Of a DNA stretch of 15,698 bases, positions 13,425 to 15,698 are shown piece by piece. A model generated the notes under the pieces. The model saw only the letters and a program-made list of their open reading frames with translations. It did no database searches and had not been told where the DNA came from. The position numbers and the translations under genes were made by a program. Every line of letters begins with the position of its first letter. The stretch's first letter is position 1. The stretch lies in NCBI GenBank assembly GCA_014729015.1, contig WJKR01000004.1, positions 1 to 15,698 of the forward strand. Direction: 5' to 3'. The stretch comes from Candidatus Woesearchaeota archaeon (GTDB lineage Archaea; Nanobdellota; Nanobdellia; Woesearchaeales; WJKR01).

Positions 13425-13649
13425 ATGAGTGTCCCTTTTGAGCAGTCCATCATGAATTGGTTGTTGCTTGGCGGCGTTGTCGCGATATTGTACGGCTTGC
13501 GCTACTTGGTCTTGTTGGAGCGGCGCATGGTGTCGTTGGAGCAGAACATCCAGAAAGTGTTGCGGAAGCTGGAGATGGATGAGCGCGAGGTCTTGATGGA
13601 AGAGAAGGAGATTGAGAGTGCGGTGAGGAGGTCTAAGAAAAGACGCTGA
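13425..13649 (+). CDS. Small single-helix membrane protein with coiled-coil tail
   Basis: 74 residues. A short N-terminal tail is followed by one hydrophobic helix (NWLLLGGVVAILYGLRYLVLL, 11-31). A charged, heptad-like helix (ERRMVSLEQNIQKVLRKLE and onward, 32-68) then ends in a basic cluster RRSKKRR. The likely topology is a short membrane anchor with a cytoplasmic coiled coil, perhaps a scaffold or partner of the neighbouring membrane proteins; that is inference from layout. No family recognised. The SD inside the previous gene's stop fixes the start. The last 17 bp overlap the convergent cupin gene. Confidence 0.7.
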   Translation: MSVPFEQSIMNWLLLGGVVAILYGLRYLVLLERRMVSLEQNIQKVLRKLEMDEREVLMEEKEIESAVRRSKKRR

Positions 13650-13911
13650 TGACGTAGAGGTAATTGAGGATTTCTTTTCCTTCGTTCCTGACATCATGTC
13701 TTGTCTCCGGCGGGATGTAGTGCGTGTTGCCTGCTATTACTGTCGTAGGTTTTCCTTCTTTGAGGATTGTCGCTGTCCCTTTCATGACGATGATGAGCTC
13801 TTCCTTGCTTTCAGTCACGTGCTCGCCCACTGCTTCTCCTGGTTGTAGCTGGACGCGTCCGCTTTTGAGGTTTCTGCTCGCGGGCGGTTTGATGATGCTG
13901 TCATAGTTCAT
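13633..13911 (-). CDS. Small cupin-domain protein
   Basis: 92 residues, a single cupin barrel. Motif 1 reads PGEAVGEHVTESKEELIIVMKG (24-45): His31 and a Glu at 37/38 are present, but the second His of the usual HxH is Thr33. Motif 2 reads GNTHYIPPETRHDVRN (61-76), with His72 kept. Metal binding is therefore plausible but with a changed ligand set. Small cupins bind sugars, metals or other ligands, or act as isomerases; the substrate cannot be told. The ATG overlaps the end of the upstream pseudouridine synthase gene by 11 bp on the same strand, so they form an operon, with GGAAG just before the start. The 3' end overlaps the convergent 13425 gene by 17 bp. Confidence 0.85.
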   Translation of the reverse strand: MNYDSIIKPPASRNLKSGRVQLQPGEAVGEHVTESKEELIIVMKGTATILKEGKPTTVIAGNTHYIPPETRHDVRNEGKEILNYLYVISVFS

Positions 13912-14593
13912 GTTCTTCCAATCCTCTTTTTTCTTTCGCTGTCAGGTAGCGCCATCTTCCTTCCGGGATGTTCAGTCGTACGTTCCCGATCGCGACGCGT
14001 TTCAAATCTTTCACATAGTAGCCTAATGCCTTGAAGTATTTCTTGACGACCTTGTTCCTTCCTTCGTGGATGGTGAGTTCGACGAGTTTCGGCTTGTTTT
14101 TCTTCAGTGACGCTTTGACCCTTCTTCGTTCGACGACGACGCCTTTCTTCACCTTTTCGAAGGTGTCTTTTCTTAGCGGTTTGTTCAAGGTGGCTTGGTA
14201 CGTCTTTGTCGTCTTGTTTCTTGGGTGCAGGATTTTCTGTGCGAAGTCTCCGTCCGAGGTGAACAGTAGTAGTCCTCGTGCGTCCCTGTCGAGCCTGCCG
14301 ACAGGGTATACTGATCGTGGCAGTCCTTTGAGCAGTTCCATGACGTCCCTTCGTCCCCACAAGTCTGATTTCGTTGTCAGATACCCGGAAGGTTTGTGCA
14401 GCACTAGGTAGAGGTGCGGCTCTTGTTGTATGGCTTGGCTGCCGACCATGATGTGGTCTTTCTCAGGATCTGCTTGGTCGCCTAGCAAGGTTTTTTGTCC
14501 GTTGACCGTCACTTTTCCTGCCGCTATCAGCTTCTCTGCTTTCCTTCTGCTGCAGTATCCTGAAGCTGCGATGATCTTCTGGACGCGTTGCAT
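13901..14593 (-). CDS. RsuA/RluB-family pseudouridine synthase with S4 domain
   Basis: Converts a specific uridine of structured RNA, in bacteria usually rRNA, to pseudouridine. 230 residues. The N-terminal S4 RNA-binding domain is MQRVQKIIAASGYCSRRKAEKLI... (1-~50). The catalytic domain contains HKPSGYLTT (66-74) and the catalytic motif GRLDRDARGLLLFTSDGD, with Asp102. KTYQATL, the HEGRNKVVKKYFKALGY region and the VAIGNVRL strand are all family features. The start at 14593 is chosen because a TATA box lies 26.5 bp upstream and the S4 domain begins at once; the ATG at 14617 lies inside that TATA box and would add eight unlikely residues. The family is mainly bacterial, so a transferred gene is plausible. 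The target RNA site is unknown. Confidence 0.92.
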   Translation of the reverse strand: MQRVQKIIAASGYCSRRKAEKLIAAGKVTVNGQKTLLGDQADPEKDHIMVGSQAIQQEPHLYLVLHKPSGYLTTKSDLWGRRDVMELLKGLPRSVYPVGRLDRDARGLLLFTSDGDFAQKILHPRNKTTKTYQATLNKPLRKDTFEKVKKGVVVERRRVKASLKKNKPKLVELTIHEGRNKVVKKYFKALGYYVKDLKRVAIGNVRLNIPEGRWRYLTAKEKRGLEEHEL

Positions 14594-14615
14594 GGTCGTG
14601 CTGTAGTGCAGGCTC

Positions 14616-14623
14616 ATTATAAA
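14616..14623 (-). promoter_or_regulatory. TATA box of the pseudouridine synthase-cupin operon
   Basis: On the - strand this reads tttataat, centred 26.5 bp from the first base of the ATG at 14593. The longer alternative ATG at 14617 falls inside the box itself and would not be transcribed. Confidence 0.65.
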
Positions 14624-14642
14624 CCCTTTGCCTCCGATGGGT

Positions 14643-14650
14643 TTTTATTC
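14643..14650 (+). promoter_or_regulatory. Candidate TATA box of the 14673 gene
   Basis: ttttattc is centred 26.5 bp before the ATG at 14673. It is a weaker match than the other boxes, but it coincides with the start that yields a clean signal peptide. Confidence 0.45.
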
Positions 14651-14672
14651 TCTGCAGGGTTGCCCTCTTCGC

Positions 14673-15350
14673 ATGAAGGGATCATTGACGACGATAGTCG
14701 CGCTGTCCGGTTGGTTGTTGTCCGCTGTTCCTGGCGCTTCGCAAGGGGTGCGGTTTTCCGAGCAGGAGCAGGGGTATTATGCGACGATGGCTCAGGATCC
14801 TGGTGTTTTTCGGGATGAGATGTATAAGTTGATGAATGCGAACCGGTTCGCCGCGGTGTATGCGCGTTTGCGGCGTGCGGAGGCGTACGCGGACCATCAT
14901 CGTGTCGGTGGCTTTGACCAGGTCATTTCCTCGTTGCGGCGGGAGGCGCGGTGGGAGGAGTCTTTCAAGGATGAGCATCCTTTTGGGTTGTACGCGTTGC
15001 CTGACGGGCAGGGGTTGTTGTGGTATGGGTATCTCCGTGATGTCGTTGCGTCGCAGGGGGCTACGGTTGCTCGTGGTTGTCAGATGCATATGGCGTTGTT
15101 GGCTAAGGGGTGGAAGGTGGCGAGGCCTCCTTTCTCGCAGCGGGGCGTGGAGGTCAAGGTGTATGAGGATTCTGAGGGGTATGGGTCGGTGTTTACTTAT
15201 TCGTGTTCTGAGTTTAAGTCTTCGAGGGCGACGAGGCGGTTTGCGAGGCGTCTGCCGGTGTTTACGGGTGAGGGGTTGGATATGATGAGTGCTGATTCTG
15301 TTTTGCGGGCGTACTTGCCTGTCGTTGACGCTGTTTCTGGTGTAGAATGA
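14673..15350 (+). CDS. Probable exported protein of unknown function
   Basis: 225 residues. The N-terminus looks like a Sec signal peptide: MKGS, hydrophobic core LTTIVALSGWLLSAV (5-19), then a PGASQG cleavage region (20-25). The mature part has no further membrane helix. It contains a helical segment with many Arg and Ala (VYARLRRAEAYADHH, 62-76), aromatic-rich stretches (FGLYALPDGQGLLWYGYLRD) and two cysteines, C136 and C178, that could form a disulfide. No family recognised. The frame continues upstream to 14628, but starting at 14673 gives an intact signal peptide and fits the TATA spacing. G/T-ending codons (TTG, GGT, GTT) dominate. It is divergent from the pseudouridine synthase and ends 2 bp before a convergent gene. 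Confidence 0.7.
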   Translation: MKGSLTTIVALSGWLLSAVPGASQGVRFSEQEQGYYATMAQDPGVFRDEMYKLMNANRFAAVYARLRRAEAYADHHRVGGFDQVISSLRREARWEESFKDEHPFGLYALPDGQGLLWYGYLRDVVASQGATVARGCQMHMALLAKGWKVARPPFSQRGVEVKVYEDSEGYGSVFTYSCSEFKSSRATRRFARRLPVFTGEGLDMMSADSVLRAYLPVVDAVSGVE

Positions 15351-15352
15351 GC

Positions 15353-15698
15353 TTAGTTCGTTTGGTATTGGTTGTGGATGTCGGCTAGTTCTTGTAGGTT
15401 GTTGATGAATGCTTGGTGGTCGCTGTTGAGTTTGCTCGTGATGAACATCGGTATTTTCATGTCGTGTACCATGTCCATGAATCGTATGAGTTCTGTGTAT
15501 ATGTGGTTTTTGTTGTAGAAGAATTTTTGTGGTGTTTCGTCGGTTCTTTCTGGGAGGACGAGTTTTTTTTCCATGAGGAATTCTGGGTCTCGTGTGTAGT
15601 TTTGTTTTGGTGCTTTCTTGTAGTGCGAGAGTATTATTTCGATGGTCGATTCCATGTTGTAGTGGTATTCATGGAATTTTTTTTTGTTTGTTTTTCGT
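15353..15698 (-). CDS. Unrecognised protein, probably truncated by the window edge
   Basis: The frame runs from the TAA at 15353 to the right edge without a stop. An internal ATG at 15655 would give 100 residues, but the codons before it (reading FHEYHYN) keep the gene's marked A/C third-position preference, so the true start may lie outside the window. The visible part is helical and charged, with the segments IEIILSHYKK, IYTELIRFMDMVHDMK and AFINNLQELADIHNQYQ. No Cys, no membrane helix, no family recognised. If 15655 is the start, only an A-run sits in the TATA position. The gene is convergent with the exported-protein gene, with 2 bp between stops. Confidence 0.6.
   Translation of the reverse strand, partial: RKTNKKKFHEYHYNMESTIEIILSHYKKAPKQNYTRDPEFLMEKKLVLPERTDETPQKFFYNKNHIYTELIRFMDMVHDMKIPMFITSKLNSDHQAFINNLQELADIHNQYQTN

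Noticed and set aside
14594..14617. Longer start (ATG at 14617) for the pseudouridine synthase
   Set aside because: That ATG lies inside the TATA box; the S4 domain begins at the ATG at 14593, which has exact leaderless spacing.
1..15698. CRISPR array, transposon or prophage
   Set aside because: No spaced repeat array, transposase, integrase or phage structural gene was seen; the only repeats are the tRNA-end copy and the short tbp-leader repeat.

Overview
The window is a compact, densely coded archaeal chromosome segment. Archaeal identity rests on both subunits of the archaea-specific D-family DNA polymerase, a TATA-binding protein, an MCM helicase, aIF2-beta, a tRNA gene without an encoded CCA end, TATA-box promoters and many leaderless starts. 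Many short orphan genes, overlapping convergent genes, an RsuA-type pseudouridine synthase and a bacterial-like thymidylate kinase would suit a DPANN-type lineage, but that placement is inference and I cannot name the taxon.

Layout: 1-4581 holds the C-terminal part of PolD small subunit DP1 and the complete large subunit DP2, on the + strand. 4725-5294 holds aIF2-beta (- strand), divergent from tRNA-Ala(CGC). 5295-5700 is mostly non-coding: an imperfect copy of the tRNA 3' end, hairpins, an AT-rich promoter and a possible 27-codon leaderless ORF. 5701-6442 holds two unrecognised small genes, the first with five Cys including two CxxC pairs. 6443-6928 is largely non-coding and ends in the tbp promoter and leader. 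6929-10902 is the second information-processing block: tbp, then mcm, an RPA32-like OB-fold protein and thymidylate kinase in a tight row (gaps of 6 bp and a 1-bp overlap). 10903-11125 is a leader with an aromatic-rich mini-ORF, a T10 tract and an exact 9-nt complement of the following Shine-Dalgarno (SD) site. 11126-15698 carries an orphan gene, a SpoIIM-family membrane protein, a VTT/DedA-type membrane protein, two small membrane proteins, a cupin, the pseudouridine synthase, a probable exported protein and a partial orphan gene.

The genes work mainly in DNA replication (PolD, MCM, RPA-like, Tmk for dTTP supply), transcription initiation (TBP) and translation (aIF2-beta, tRNA-Ala, probable rRNA modification). 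The right-hand third is membrane and envelope related.

Two window-wide patterns stand out. First, several genes have a TATA-like 8-mer centred 26.5 bp before the start codon, implying leaderless mRNAs; this moves three starts downstream of the longest ORF. Second, the + strand alternates between A/C-rich and G/T-rich domains, with two of the switches inside genes (DP2 and mcm). I saw no CRISPR array, transposase, integrase or intein.
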